DNA from: Odontocerum albicorne
Taxonomy: Eukaryota; Arthropoda; Insecta; Trichoptera; Odontoceridae
DNA length: 64,000 nt
Reading direction: 5' to 3'
NCBI GenBank assembly: GCA_949825065.1
Contig: OX463839.1
Location: 26,273,734 to 26,337,733, forward strand
The notes under the pieces are model-generated. The model saw only the letters and a list, made by a program, of their open reading frames with translations. It searched no databases and was not told the DNA's origin. This document shows, piece by piece, positions 22,360-34,520 of the stretch. The position numbers and the translations under genes were made by a program. How positions within the stretch are numbered: the stretch's first letter is position 1; every line of letters begins with the position of its first letter.

Positions 22360-24019
22360 GCAAATCTTTTTTTTTAATTACCAAAAAATAAGGTCGGTAT
22401 TCACATTATGGCATAAATCAATTTTGATGGTTTCATATAATACTGCAGAGTATGCAAACATGTCGGCAATAATACAATACTACGTATTATTTCTTGTGAA
22501 AAAAGTCAAGTACTTTTGAACGATCACTCAATTGTAAAATAGATATTTAAAAACAGTTACCTATGACTGGGAACTTTAGTCTTATGTGATCATTGTATAA
22601 ACTAGTACATCCTTGATCTAGAGAGGCTCTTAGGCTTTCCTACAGAACCCTACCCTGCTCAGGAAAGTTACAGAAACCTGCAAAAAACATTCATCAATAA
22701 AATTGACTAATAATCACTCTAATTTTTTTAATTTGTATCTTGTTTCTACAAGCTGAAAGGTTTGTTTCTTGACAAATATTAAAAAACTTTTAATATGTGC
22801 ATCATACACTTAAAGGAACTCAAAACAATCGTAGTGCATTAGTACATGGGCATTCATGAAACTGTACTTGAAGTATAAAATCTATTCATGCGTAAAATGC
22901 GGTTATATTTGCCTTATTACAATTAATTATTGCAACTTTTCATCGTTCATTGATTAAATAAGACATATAGGACAACGTCATTTAATGTGATTAATTTACT
23001 CAGGAATAAACATATATTCATATCTGAAATTAAACAACTTCAAGTTTCATTGAAATCTCTAGATGCTGTAAATCTTCCCCTAATACCGTGTTATCTTAAG
23101 TTACTAACGGACATTCGCTGGGATTTGCTTTATTTTCTTCACTTTCAGATTTTTTTCAAAAAGAAATGAAAAATTGGCTCTACATTTTTGTTGAAAGAGT
23201 TTGGCATTGTTTTGCAGACAGCTAAAATCCTCCGGAGCTAAATCCGCGGTTTATTATATTTTTTGTATAACCAAGGCTTATCCTTTATTTTATGGTTGGC
23301 TGAAATTACTTTAACATTCTGTATAGTATTTGGAACGACGTATTTAATCCTTATTCATACATAAATGCTAGGATTTTGTACTTTTTCCCATAAAATATTT
23401 CCTATGATTTTTAAGTAATATTTTTGCTAACAATTTCAATAGTTTTCTAAAAAGCGTTGAATGAGTTTTTTAGTTATATATTGTTTTTGTAATTTTTTCC
23501 AGATTATTATTCCATTTTCCATCGTTAAATATAAAGGACAGATATTTAACTTACATAAATGTTCTACTGAAACCATTTTAACCATAACTATCTCATATGC
23601 TAAAATGAGTACTTAAATTGCCGAAAGTGCACAAGTTTCTTAACTATTTGGGATATTTTGAGCTTATGAATTTTAATATTGTTTGAATATTTATTTTAAA
23701 ATATAGCAGTACATACATGAAAATATAAAGCTTACAATATTACATTTTACTTGAACTTTGAAACTAAATGATTATCAATTAATATTAAGTTTTAACTGTA
23801 ACAGTTTTTTCACATAAACGTAATCATTTTGACTTATTTAACAGAAAAGAGAAACGATTTAAAAGGCAAGTTATTAACTTCTTCTTTTAAAAATAGTTTA
23901 AGCTGAACTTACAAATAAAATAAAAAATCTTTCTAATTTGTACACCTGACTAAAATACAATGAACCAATATGGACATACAAATAAAGTTAGTATACTTTC
24001 GAATTAAGTACTATTTGCT
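22360..24019. other. Unannotated AT-rich stretch
   Basis: No gene, RNA or repeat family recognised. Open frames are short and T/A biased. Confidence 0.5.
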
Positions 24020-24480
24020 TTCACCTCATGTTCCTTTTGGAGTACGCAGAAAGGACGGATCTACACAACATTTCATTTACATACAGAGTTCTCACCACTA
24101 CAAAATTCATAAATTTCGTCAAAAATGCTCTCCTGGTTCTCACATTTCTTACCTTTCCCTTCGTTAATATTTCTTCAACTATATCCATACACTTTTCTCG
24201 CTATCCATTAATATCATATGAATATTTGTTTCGTAAGACTTTCGAAACTCCTTTTCTCACTGTGGCAAAACCGTTTCAAAATCCTTTCATTATTCTAATT
24301 ATAACATGCATGTCTAACAAACAGTTTTTCTTTGACCAATAATTTCTTACTGTATTAAACATCGCAATACTAGATATTCATAGCAAGCCACGCATTTTAC
24401 CGCATTTATTCTGCCCTTATCCCCTTATTTCATTGCTCAGGCTTCGCTTCCATACATAAAGGTTGGCACTTATAATTAAT
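24020..24480 (-). repeat. LINE family 3' end (truncated copy)
   Basis: On the plus strand the text follows the antisense LINE tail: CCTTTTGGAGTACGCAGAAA, then ACCTTTCCCTTCGTTAATAT, TTTCGTAAGACTTTCGAAAC and, at 24450, CTTCCATACATAAAGGTTGG, parallel to 61728-62160 and 11680-11700. Coding on the minus strand is ruined; the plus-strand open frames here are shadows. Confidence 0.65.
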
Positions 24481-25504
24481 AAATAGCACAATAAAACAAA
24501 AAACTTTTATTTAGCAAAAATATCCATAAACTCTAGGAAATTATAAATCGAAAACATCCCTTCCTTAGTTATAAGATAAGTAGATTTTTTTAATTTTCAT
24601 AGTATTTCCACATATAATAATGTCACTTATCTTGGAAATAAGACGGATTTGGTTAATCATTAATAATTGTGAAATAACGCGGCAGACATTAATGACAAAT
24701 TGGAGCGTTATCTTCGATGAACATGTACTGTTATATCCCCATTAATTTTCTACTTATATTGTCAGTTTTTTCCACAAATCTTCACCCTATATTTCCCGAA
24801 GCAGTGAGAGACACTTTATTAGTGGCATTAGTTTTCTGCTACGAGTATATATCATGAAATGATGTTCTTTGTGGAATCATCCTTTTATATTACTCTTGTA
24901 ACTCCAAGTTACAAGAAGGGCCATTTGTACGTTTCATGAAGTAAAAATATGTTTTTTTTCAATGAAAAGAATAAAACTCTTTAGATTTTTTTTCAACTTA
25001 TTATGATTCTTTAAGATTTCCAATCAAACGAAGAAATGGTTAAATAAAAATGTAGTCTTTAAGAGAACGATAAGTGGAAAACTGTTAATGAATATAAAAA
25101 AAAATGTATACAAGAGTTCATTTATATACTTGTAACATGATGAGAACTTAAGCAATGGGTTAAATTCTTATGATCTACGAGTATACTCGTATGTTAATAA
25201 ATGAATTATAAGTAATATGTATATAACGATTGATTGTTTAAGTGACAATATTTTTCAACCAATATTTATACAAATTTTCATTTGAGTTTCAGATAAAAGA
25301 TGGAATTATTTTCTGTTTATTATTTTTTCTGTAAATGCAACTGTTAGACTGATTTTTAACATGACCGTATCTCAAACATAATAAATGAATATAATATTTG
25401 ATTCAAAGTTGCAAGAAATAAAATAAAAGATAAATCTCAAGTGACATATGTTAGGAATTTTGGTGGGAATTGTATAGGATTTAGTAAATTAGGAATTTTG
25501 GTCG

Positions 25505-25775
25505 AAATTTTATTGGATTTAAGAATGACGAATACTTTGAGATACATAATGTTGATTAAATTTTATTGGATTTAAGAATGACAAATACTTTGAGATACAT
25601 AATGTTGCTTAAATTTTATTGGATTTAAGAATGACGAATACTTTGAGATACATAATGTTGCTTAAATTTTATTGGATTTAAAAATGACAAATACTTTGAG
25701 ATACATAATGTTGCTTAAATTTTATTGGATTTAAGAATGACGAATACTTTGAGATACATAATGTTGCTTAAACTT
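25505..25775. repeat. 53-bp minisatellite, five units
   Basis: TATTGGATTTAAGAATGAC recurs at 25511, 25564, 25617, 25670 and 25723, exactly 53 bp apart, each followed by AATACTTTGAGATACATAAT and GTTG[AC]TTAAA. Units alternate slightly between ATGACG and ATGACA, suggesting duplication by pairs. Confidence 0.95.
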
Positions 25776-26610
25776 TTTCTCAAATAATGGATAAGGATAA
25801 AAAAAACCTCTCATTGATGAAGTTTTTTGTTTAAAAGTTGAACCTTGTGAACCGCAAAATGTCATGTGTTAAATGGTGTGTAATGCGTTGAAATATAAAG
25901 GATTCTACCTTCGCCAGATCAAATGAACTGTCTATGCTCAGAAAAAGAAATTTATTTTTCACGCCGATACTGAGGGTTGACTTCGATGGAGATTTTTTCC
26001 TTTTCTCATCAGGAAGGAAAATGCACAATATTTTGAGAGGATGGAGACTTATGAAAATTTTACAACTAAGCCCGAAGGTATGATTTCGCCAAATTAAAAA
26101 TGCATCAACAAGGATTCACATATCCTTAACATATCTGGAATATTAAATAACACAGCCATCAGTTTCAATGACGGAAAGAGTGAATTTATTAGTTCTTGAA
26201 AGAAGTTGTCGAATCTTTATCTTTATTTTGTAGGATTTATGAACGACAATTGTTTAAATCACTGTGAAATGCCGCTTAGTTCCCAAATCATAAGATCCGC
26301 CACAGCAGACATATCTATTGCGCAGAAACTACAAAATACATGTTCGTCATTCACGTACAAGAGACACGCATTGAATTTACAAAAAATAAAAATAGAAAAA
26401 TGAAAGTATTGCCCCTTGAAAAATTTCTGCAGTAAAAAGTGATACGTTTGATAGTTTATTGGAAACTTTCGAACGAATTCAAAACGATATTAAGCGGCTT
26501 CGTGTACTCCTAAAGCAACTCGAAATCTATTACATTATTCTATAACTTTTTCGTTGTAAACATAATTTATATGTAGCAATCACTTACAACCAACGCAAAA
26601 GATATTTAAG
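25776..26610. other. Unannotated AT-rich stretch
   Basis: No gene recognised. The short frames on both strands (65 codons each) have no motif. Confidence 0.45.
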
Positions 26611-26752
26611 ATGCTTGAAGAGAAAACAAGACTGATGCACTTAAAAAAATGCTAGCGAAAATTGTGTGCGCAGAGTGAGAAATGCTTGAAGAGAAAACAA
26701 GACTGATGCACTTAAAAAAATGCTAGCGAAAATTGTGTGCGCAGAGTGAGAA
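26611..26752. repeat. Perfect-looking 71-bp tandem duplication
   Basis: ATGCTTGAAGAGAAAACAAG starts at 26611 and again at 26682, and the two 71-bp units read the same to the base by eye. The second unit ends at the edge of a SINE fragment (26750-26792). Confidence 0.92.
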
Positions 26753-26792
26753 GATAAGTGTCTTACCATCTAGGCCACGGAGGTCGTTACGG
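26750..26792 (-). repeat. SINE head fragment
   Basis: Minus strand reads ACGACCTCCGTGGCCTAGAT then GGTAAGACACTTATC: an almost consensus A-box head of the common SINE. Body and 3' end are absent, replaced by the tandem duplication. Confidence 0.65.
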
Positions 26793-27609
26793 TGAACAGA
26801 GTTAAAAGTGCATGATTGATTGAAAAATAGCACGACGCAAGTTCACCATTATAATTATAAAAAAAGGAAAACAAAAAATCAATTCAAACACTAGAAGATG
26901 GGATGAGAGATTGGATAAATGCTAGTAGAAAAGCAGGTAAAATACGTTACAATTCTGAAGGAATACGATATATGTTAATTTTTCAATTGTACGAGTAGTT
27001 TGAGGCACACCAATATTAGTTCAAGTATAATATTGCTTGATGTTGTTATTTTAAATTGATAACAAATAGACGTTTATTATTCTAAGGATACACCAAAAAT
27101 CAAGTCATGCATTTTGAAGTACGTTTTCGGAGGGGTGAAGACTGTCAAAAAAGCGGATCTCGAGGCAAAAGATAATAATTTCCTCTGTGATAATTCTCAA
27201 ATTTACCGTAATATTTATTGAATGAATTCCAAACAGGAAAAAACAAACACGGCAAGTCATTAAACTCCGTCGGGAACAATGAATTAACCTCGGCAACTTC
27301 TCGGTAAAGTGGAGCGCTGAGAGAGCCTAGTTGTTACAAAAGCACTCGTCTGTTATACTTACTTTACTTTGAACGAAACGAAAATATATAAAAAGCTCCC
27401 GGAAAAAGCTTTTTTACATGTGAAATTTTTAATGACTCCGTTTTCTACTTCTCCGCGCTCCCGCTCTGGGACTTCAAATATTTAGGTTGTCCCACGACTC
27501 ACACTTTGAGACAAGACCAAAATTAGTAATTTGTTCCGATTAAATATTCAATCTAAAGCAAAGGAATTTCTTAACTTTTAGCGGGTATGCCCAATAGGTT
27601 TGACATGTT
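26793..27609. other. Unannotated stretch
   Basis: No gene seen. 27270-27500 has mixed composition (CTCCGTCGGGAA, CTCCGCGCTCCCGC) but no open frame of note. Confidence 0.45.
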
Positions 27610-27885
27610 TTATATTTCAGTATCACACTAAAACACGCTTATTCAACCTAAGCAATATCAAGACCTACTAAAATGATGCCTCATAACAACATTGTTGTAT
27701 GGTAATGAAATGTGGGCATGGAAAATTAATGAAAGGAACCAGGATAATGCGTGTAATGAGAAGAATTTGTGGTTTTTCGATGTATGAAATATAAATATTA
27801 GGGATGGATGTGAGTTGAAAACTGATGTAATAAGTAAAGTTTAAAATATCATGATTAATATGGTTGGACCAAATTAGCAAAATTT
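27610..27885 (+). pseudogene. LINE reverse-transcriptase C-terminal remnant
   Basis: Plus strand, allowing breaks: TLLYGNEMWAWKINERNQDN, then VMRRICGFSMYE-like residues in the next frame, then RDGCELKTDVISKV and a degenerate MINMVGPN where LRWFGHVERM is expected. This matches, in order, the minus-strand copy at 62728-63153 (SETWIWKRYNNRK, RNEFIRDECQLGVDVLSKMK). It is the same family on the opposite strand, ending before the glycine/arginine block. Confidence 0.7.
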
Positions 27886-29279
27886 AAAAAAAAATAAAGA
27901 AAAAAATGTAATCCAAAATTACGCTTATTGCTCCTGGATGGTTGTTTATTTTCAGTACTCCAGCAATCTCTCGTGTCATATGAAATTGGTTAATCTCGAT
28001 CAAAGACTTGTAATTGACCTTCCAGATCGGCACCATCTTCGAGTGTCATATCACCATTGCTGATTTTTAAAACCATATTTGACACAATCGCTTTCTACAT
28101 CATCGCAATACACATTACATATATATTTTTTCGTCTGACTCGCATTTTTTTCTTTGGGGTAGTAAATAAGCATCAAGCACTCAAAAAACAAATTATTTAA
28201 TTTCATATTCAAATTGACTCCAAAATATGCTCAAACAATTTGAGTCAACAATGACCGAAAAGAAATTAAATAATATACATTCAGTGTATCTAAAATGAAG
28301 CAAGTAATAGAAATGTTGTCTTAACATATTTCTGAGAAATACGAAACTACTTTATACGCAACACATTACTATAAACATCAAAAAAGTTATTAATAAAGTG
28401 ATACGTCATTAAAAATAAATGTTTATTTATGTGTAATAAGCAATATCATTTGATGATACAGCCAGCGTATTTTCGCTCCGTTCCCAGTTTCCCCCGCTTA
28501 ACAACGTATTTTTGCAATAATAGAGTATACCCACGTCCTTTTTACTGAGATTTAGTGGCGAAGCAATCAGACCTAAGTTTTACTGCATTTTTGTCCAGAA
28601 TTTATGACCGTATAATTCCTAATATATCGACACAAAAGAAATATGTATGTGAGTCTGAATATAACAAAATGGCCTTCTTATATTAACTTTTATAGTAATA
28701 TACTCGTATATTGCGAGAAATATTAATACATTTTTAGGTAGGAAGAACTTTTCATCGAATCTATAAAACTAACATGCTTCATTTTCAATTAGACTTTCAA
28801 TGAAATAAAACGAACTTATATTTTATATGCCATTATTTTTTTTTATTTCACTATCTACAAAACAATATTTACCTTTTTAATTAAAAGGCAATTAGATACC
28901 AAAACAAAGAAAAAATCAGTTTGTCGATATGGAAAACTACCTAACTAGGCAACGCCTGTGACGACGTGGTCTCATTCCTCAATCGTAAATGTCACATACT
29001 TGTTTTTGCCCTAAATACCCAGCGAAAATATTCACATTCAGCATTCTTCTATCTTTATACATGTTAAAATTTCAAGATATCACATACTTAAATCCAACCG
29101 CATGATAGTTTCATCTAACATCATACAATAATGTAAATATATTGCTGAGCATAAAAAATATTATAATACTTTATGAACATTTAACTCTGGTTAAAAAAAG
29201 ATGTAATTTTTATGCGTAGACAGTTTATTTACGAAGAACAATTATGTTCATAACATTATTTTAATCAAGGGATTAAATC
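27886..29279. other. Unannotated AT-rich stretch
   Basis: 27930-28110 has mixed composition (CACCATCTTCGAGTGTCATA) without recognisable coding. The rest is AT-rich and empty to my reading. Confidence 0.45.
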
Positions 29280-29520
29280 TCAATTATGTTCATAACCCTT
29301 GCGGGGTAGGCTGAGAGAACAGATCTCCAAACTTTTATATCCAAGCGAACAACTTTTCTCCTGCACATTCATACATCTCATCATGAACAATTTTCTATTA
29401 TTCATACTTTTCACTTTACCTTCTTTCAAAATCTGATTCATTTGGTCTAACTAGGTTTTCATCGGTGTACCTCTTCCATGCACACCTTGTTCTTCTGACT
29501 TGTATATTATATATATAACT
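29280..29520 (-). repeat. LINE family 3' end (truncated copy)
   Basis: Plus text starts with the family tail CCCTTGCGGGGTAGGCTGAG, AGAACAGATCTCCAAACTTT, then CATTCATACATCTCATC, TTTCAAAATCTGATTCATTT and CTCTTCCATGCACACC. It is the cleanest copy of the extreme 3' end, about 240 bp, 5'-truncated. Confidence 0.75.
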
Positions 29521-30734
29521 CACTTATCGTATCCCTTAAATCACTTTAATTTTCAGTAAACATAATAAAATCATCATTAACGTTATTAGACACCGAAATC
29601 CATACAAGGACGTTTGCATGGCCATATATAATATTTTAAAAAGTCTCAACTGAAAACACCTGTCGGAAGCATCTCCGTGACTTAGTAAAACGCTTATCTT
29701 CTTACTCGGTGGTTGAAGGCTCAATTTCCATTAATACCTTTATTTTATACAAATGGTTCCAGTCTTTCATGAAATAAAGCCCTTCTTAACATCTTTCCCG
29801 TTGAACGTAAGAGATTAACATTTGAAAATTAAACCGACAAGTTGTGCGGTGTGCAACGAAAGTGTAAAGCATATATAAAAATATTATTGGTTTAAATTAT
29901 GGGCGTGATTATTATTTATTTTTTGTTATTGTCATTTTTTTGTGATAATTTTCAATTTACACTGTGTGGTATCAAACATTTTAATGAGTTGTAAACCTAA
30001 TATCAGTTTAAAATAATTTTGTAAGATATTAAAATTAAATAAATGTTGCTAAACACATCAAAAGATTACATTTTGAAAGAAATATACGAGTACATGGGCA
30101 AATGTGAAATATTTTACAAATTCCCAGAAAATACAATCTCCGTTCCAGTCAGAAAGTTTATGTGCTTATCTCGGGCAACTATTCCAATTCAATATTCTCT
30201 TTTCATGAATAATGGTTATTTCTGTTCATACATTATACACCCATCACTTCACAAATGCCCTTTCGAAGCGATAAATCATACATTTCCAGGTCTATCGATG
30301 AGGCATTGTTCTTTGCGCTTTCCTTCCAAGAGGTTCGTCTAACCTTTCGCTTTGGAGAGGGAGCGGAAATGGCCCCGGCCCCGGCGTCATTTTAGGGGTT
30401 GAATAGAAGCCTTAACTCTGAAATCATGTGACCACGTCTGCTATTTGGACGATAATTTATTGGATACTAGATTTATGCCGTATTCAAGCAAATTTATTAT
30501 TGTTTATATGTGAATTTAGTTTTTTTTCATAAACTTTTAAATTATTCAGTTTACAGAACAATGATGAGAGAAAGGATCTATTTTTAGATTTGAATAAAGC
30601 TTTAATCTCGTAGCCAAAATATTATATTGTTTTCAAACCAAAAAAAAAGAAACATTATTATTTCATATACGCATGATTACGTAAAATCGTTTACTGCAAT
30701 AGAAATATATCCTTTATAAAGATATTAAATAGAT
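29521..30734. other. Unannotated stretch
   Basis: Mostly AT-rich. A short GC-rich patch at 30335-30400 contains GGCCCCGGCCCCGGCGTCA. The 99-codon plus-strand frame at 30043-30342 has no recognisable domain, and I leave it uncalled. Confidence 0.45.
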
Positions 30735-31145
30735 TAATGGTGTTTTAAGCTGCTGAATTAATGGGTTAATAGTTTCTACTCGCAAACTATAGAAAAATAA
30801 TTCAGATCAATCCCAACACCACCCACGCTGTTATAGGGGATAAAATAAGTCACCATCCAATGCGATCTGCACTAAAATATCGAAATCTAATTTATTTTTT
30901 TAAAGATTGCGACATCGCGTAATAATGGAGAAATAACAGCCCTAAGGGACTCCTCAACCGATGGTGACATACCTGAGTGCGAAAAGAATAGTGGTGACAT
31001 TGTACTTAATATACTTATAAAGCGACTTAAGGCCCGGAATTCAAATAGCCTCTAAATTCGCTAGCACTTTCTCCGAAAACTTCGAATACATAAACACTAT
31101 TCTTTGACGCATCTAGATCAGAGTAGCTAATCTATCCGAAAAGAA
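30735..31145 (+). repeat. Dispersed SINE-like repeat, copy 2
   Basis: Second copy of the family at 19535-19965. Shared blocks include CAGATCAATCCCAACACCACCC, CAATGCGATCTGCACTA...ATCGAAATCT, GGTGACATACCTGAGTGCGA, AAAAGAATAGTGGTGACA and AGAGTAGCTAATCTATCCGA. It is more eroded than copy 1, so the family is old. Confidence 0.65.
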
Positions 31146-32905
31146 ACCGATATAAAGCTGAAAAACTAAATAAAAAAATTGTGATATATTATTTGACGAA
31201 TATTTTAAATCAATACTGGAAAGCATAAAAGTAAAATAAATCTTCAGCCCGAATTCATAGTCGGGCCTTAATATTAATTTATAACCTTACAATTTCGTGA
31301 TTTATTTTCAGAGACAGACCTCATACATTTCAAACTTTATATTAAAGTTATGACATTATGTGATTTCCGTATAGTAAATTATGACATTGTTTTACGAAAT
31401 TTAATTTTAAATACCAATTTCTTTGGCATAAACATAGTTGACATTAAGTATTTACTGTAAAGGTCAAATAATGAATTCAGGCCTTAACACTTGATATGCA
31501 TTACCGTATTTACCGAATATTTGAAAATTCAATAACAATGCTTTAAATTTACATCCAGGAAAAAAACAATCAACTTAAAATATGAAATTCAAATTAACTC
31601 TTATTGAATAAAAAGTAAGATCGAAAATCCCATTTCATGAAAATGATTTTCAGTCACCCTAAATGCACGGCACTGCGCATTGTGCAGTAGAGAAAGCTTC
31701 TGAACAAATACGATAACTCTAAAGAAAATTATGCAGGCGTTACGTATTCTATGGATGAATTAGTTCCGCGATTAAAGTTTCATGTGATTATTATTTTCTT
31801 GTTAATGGAACTACATTTGAATACGAAATGTGATTTACATTAATGCAAATGTAGATTTTCAACTACTAAAAATAATATTTTTAATAACGTATGAAGAGTT
31901 TTCTCTAAGAATTATGCCCACCAAGTCTTATTTGATAAACGTATTACCATTTCAGATATTGGTAGCGAGAGCTTGCTATGATTTTGCTAGTGTATACTAT
32001 ATTCTGTATTCTCAATAAACTCAATCACCTCATCATTGCTCACTGGGTGGGTTTACCCAAATTTAATTAAAGAGTTATTTAAAAAAACCACTAATCATCT
32101 AAAAAAATCTATACACCTATTGTTGAAAATATTTGAATTACTTTTTTTTCCTCCAGCCACATTCTCTCGTTTAGTGAAATTCAATTATTGACTGATATAA
32201 TAAAAAAAACCTGTCGAAGTACATAGCATTTCTTGCATGTTTAAAGCTAAACTTGGTTACCTGTCTGTTAATTCGTTAAAAGTATCGAATCGTTTGCTTG
32301 ATATTTTTGGATTTGATATGTCTTAAGATTTCCAATGATTTTTCCCATTTTCTAACAAACTATTATCATGTAGATTACGCTCACTTTGTCTTTGATACAA
32401 TGCCAAGCAAAGCCTTGTTTGTGATATAATATATTATAAGGATTGAATACAAAATGACAGAAAAGATATATTTTCTTACTTGTAGATAAATAAACGATTA
32501 TTATTATGACATTTTATTAATTTATTCATCCTGGGCTTCATCCATTACAAATTTCATTTTTGTAAAATAAAATTTTAAATAATCGTATTTGACCGAAATG
32601 TAACACGATTTTATAACAGTCTTCGTCATTAACGATCATCTGTCTCAACATATCTAGAAAGCTAAGTACCTCTGGTAGCTGTTTGATGATGTAGGGTTGT
32701 TAGACCCAGGTGTTATTGTTCAGTGCTGGATTAGGGCGGACAGGCATCTCCGACCTACAGAGCTTCAGATGCTTAATGCTCGTACACGTGGCATTGGGTT
32801 TATGCGCGTAAACAACAACGAAAACGGTAAATGTGTTTTAGAAAAATATCTGAAAAACTCAAAAATATTTTACCTAATTACACACATTTTGCATGGTATA
32901 TTAAA
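31146..32905. other. Unannotated AT-rich stretch
   Basis: No gene recognised. 31650-31800 and 32630-32830 are less AT-rich and non-repetitive in this window; the 86-codon frame over the latter shows no motif. Confidence 0.45.
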
Positions 32906-33295
32906 TCAATGTACATATATCCCGCCATTACCCTGTCGTGGTAAGCAGAGAGGATAAATCATTCTTTCTTAGCTTGAGACACATTCTTAGCCCTTCCATA
33001 TCCATATACCTTCTCATCAACCTTTACGATTTCTCTGACTTTCTACTTTTCCTTCTTTCATTCACTTGATCTAACTATACTTTTCTTTGTCTTCTTCTTA
33101 TACACCTTCCACTCACATCTGCATTATGTATATGTTTGTTAGTCTTTCTGTATTAATTTGTTTTACATTCCCAAACCATCTCAACTTACTTTTATTCATC
33201 TTACTTAATACACTAGTCTTACGTTTACATTTACCCCTTATTACTTCATTTCCTAATGTAATTTTTAAATATTCCTCGCTATTTTGCTAGCGTTC
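32906..33295 (-). repeat. LINE family 3' end (truncated copy)
   Basis: Plus text: CCCTGTCGTGGTAAGCAGAG at 32932, then the usual CTTCTTATACACCTTCCACT, TTGTTAGTCTTTCTGTATTA and CATTCCCAAACCATCTCAAC blocks that correspond to the minus-strand FGHV...RGRP coding region in better copies. Confidence 0.65.
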
Positions 33296-33743
33296 TCGCT
33301 GTTTGAAGTCACTAGATGGAAAATTGACATTTAATAATATCGATTTCAATAAAATTCTTGACATCTGTCTTCCCTGTAAAGTTTTTTTTCTAAGATATAT
33401 TGTATTGTATAATACTTTTGTTATACACAGTAGAACCTGACGAAATAATTGCCTCTTTAAACCAACCAGAAAACCATTTAACCCTCCGATCGGTGACAGT
33501 CCCGGCGGCGTTAAAAAAGTGACAAGGTCTCTAGGGACCGTCAAAAAATTGAATGGTATTATCATCATGCAGGTGTGTCTTGATGATTTTGTAAGTTAGC
33601 TTATGGTTGTATAAGGTGCCTAAATGTATATAGAAGGATAAAATATAAGTATAAAGGCAAAAAATTAAGTTTTTTTTTTGGTAATTTAGGTTTTATTTGA
33701 CAGGTAAAAAATAAAAGTTGTAATAAATGTATTATTGTGCTGC

Positions 33744-34070
33744 TTATTCATGGTCATGAGTGCAGGTATCGCACCGATACAATAATGCTGAATGCTCAGC
33801 ACAAACTGCCTTATTGCAGGTATAGCAATATGATCTGGTTTTGCGCTGGCGTCCGTTTTGCGCACGATATAACTGGCACGATGGCCGATTCGTACAGATG
33901 CAAATGAAGACAGCTCCTGATTTTGGTCTTGCTACTACCGGAAAATATAAAAAAAAATAAAAGATATTATTTCTATGTTTGTGCGTTTCAATATTCAATT
34001 TCAACTTTACCTTTACATCAAATGCTTCCAAAGCAATTCGAATTTTGGGATAGCACATTATGCGTGTACG
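33744..34070 (-). pseudogene. Duplicate of piggyBac transposase C-terminus
   Basis: A second minus-strand copy of the last about 100 codons, starting at CYPKIRIALEAFDVKV and ending with the same YCYTCNKAVCAEHS and YRCDTC finger. It retains PSCQLYRAQNGRQRKTR ahead of the finger, where the other copy (34445-35070) has a short deletion, so the ancestral element had the longer form. It is the downstream half of a 536-bp direct duplication. Confidence 0.85.
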
Positions 34071-34270
34071 GTAATAATACCATACAATTTTTAGCTTATG
34101 GTTATGTAGGTTATGGTTATGTTAGCTTATGTTAGCTTATGGTTGTATAAGGTGCCTAAATGTATATAGAAGGATAAAACATAAGTATAAAGGCAAAAAA
34201 AATAGTTTTTTTTGGTAATTCAAGTTTTATTTGACAGGTAAAAAATAAAAGTTGTAATAAATATATTATT

Positions 34271-34520
34271 GTGCTGCTTATTCATGGTCATGAATGCAGA
34301 TATCGCACCGATACAATAATGCTGAATGCTCAGCACAAACTGCTTTATTGCAGGTGCTGCTTATTCATGGTCATGAATGGCAGGTATCGCACCGATACAA
34401 TAATGCTGAATGCTCAGCACAAACTGCCTTATTGCAGGTGCTGCTTATTCATGGTCATGAATGCAGGTATCGCACCGATACAATAATGCTGAATGCTCAG
34501 CACAAACCGCTTTATTGCAG
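34271..34520. repeat. Triplicated 83-84-bp unit from zinc-finger coding end
   Basis: GTGCTGCTTATTCATGGTCA begins at 34271, 34354 and 34438; each unit spans the region encoding the last about 27 residues plus stop of the minus-strand transposase. Because the stop at 34445 is kept in the first unit read, the two extra units lie in the 3' untranslated part and do not lengthen the protein. Confidence 0.9.

Noticed and set aside
30043..30342. 99-codon plus-strand frame
   Set aside because: No domain, no supporting context, composition not clearly coding.
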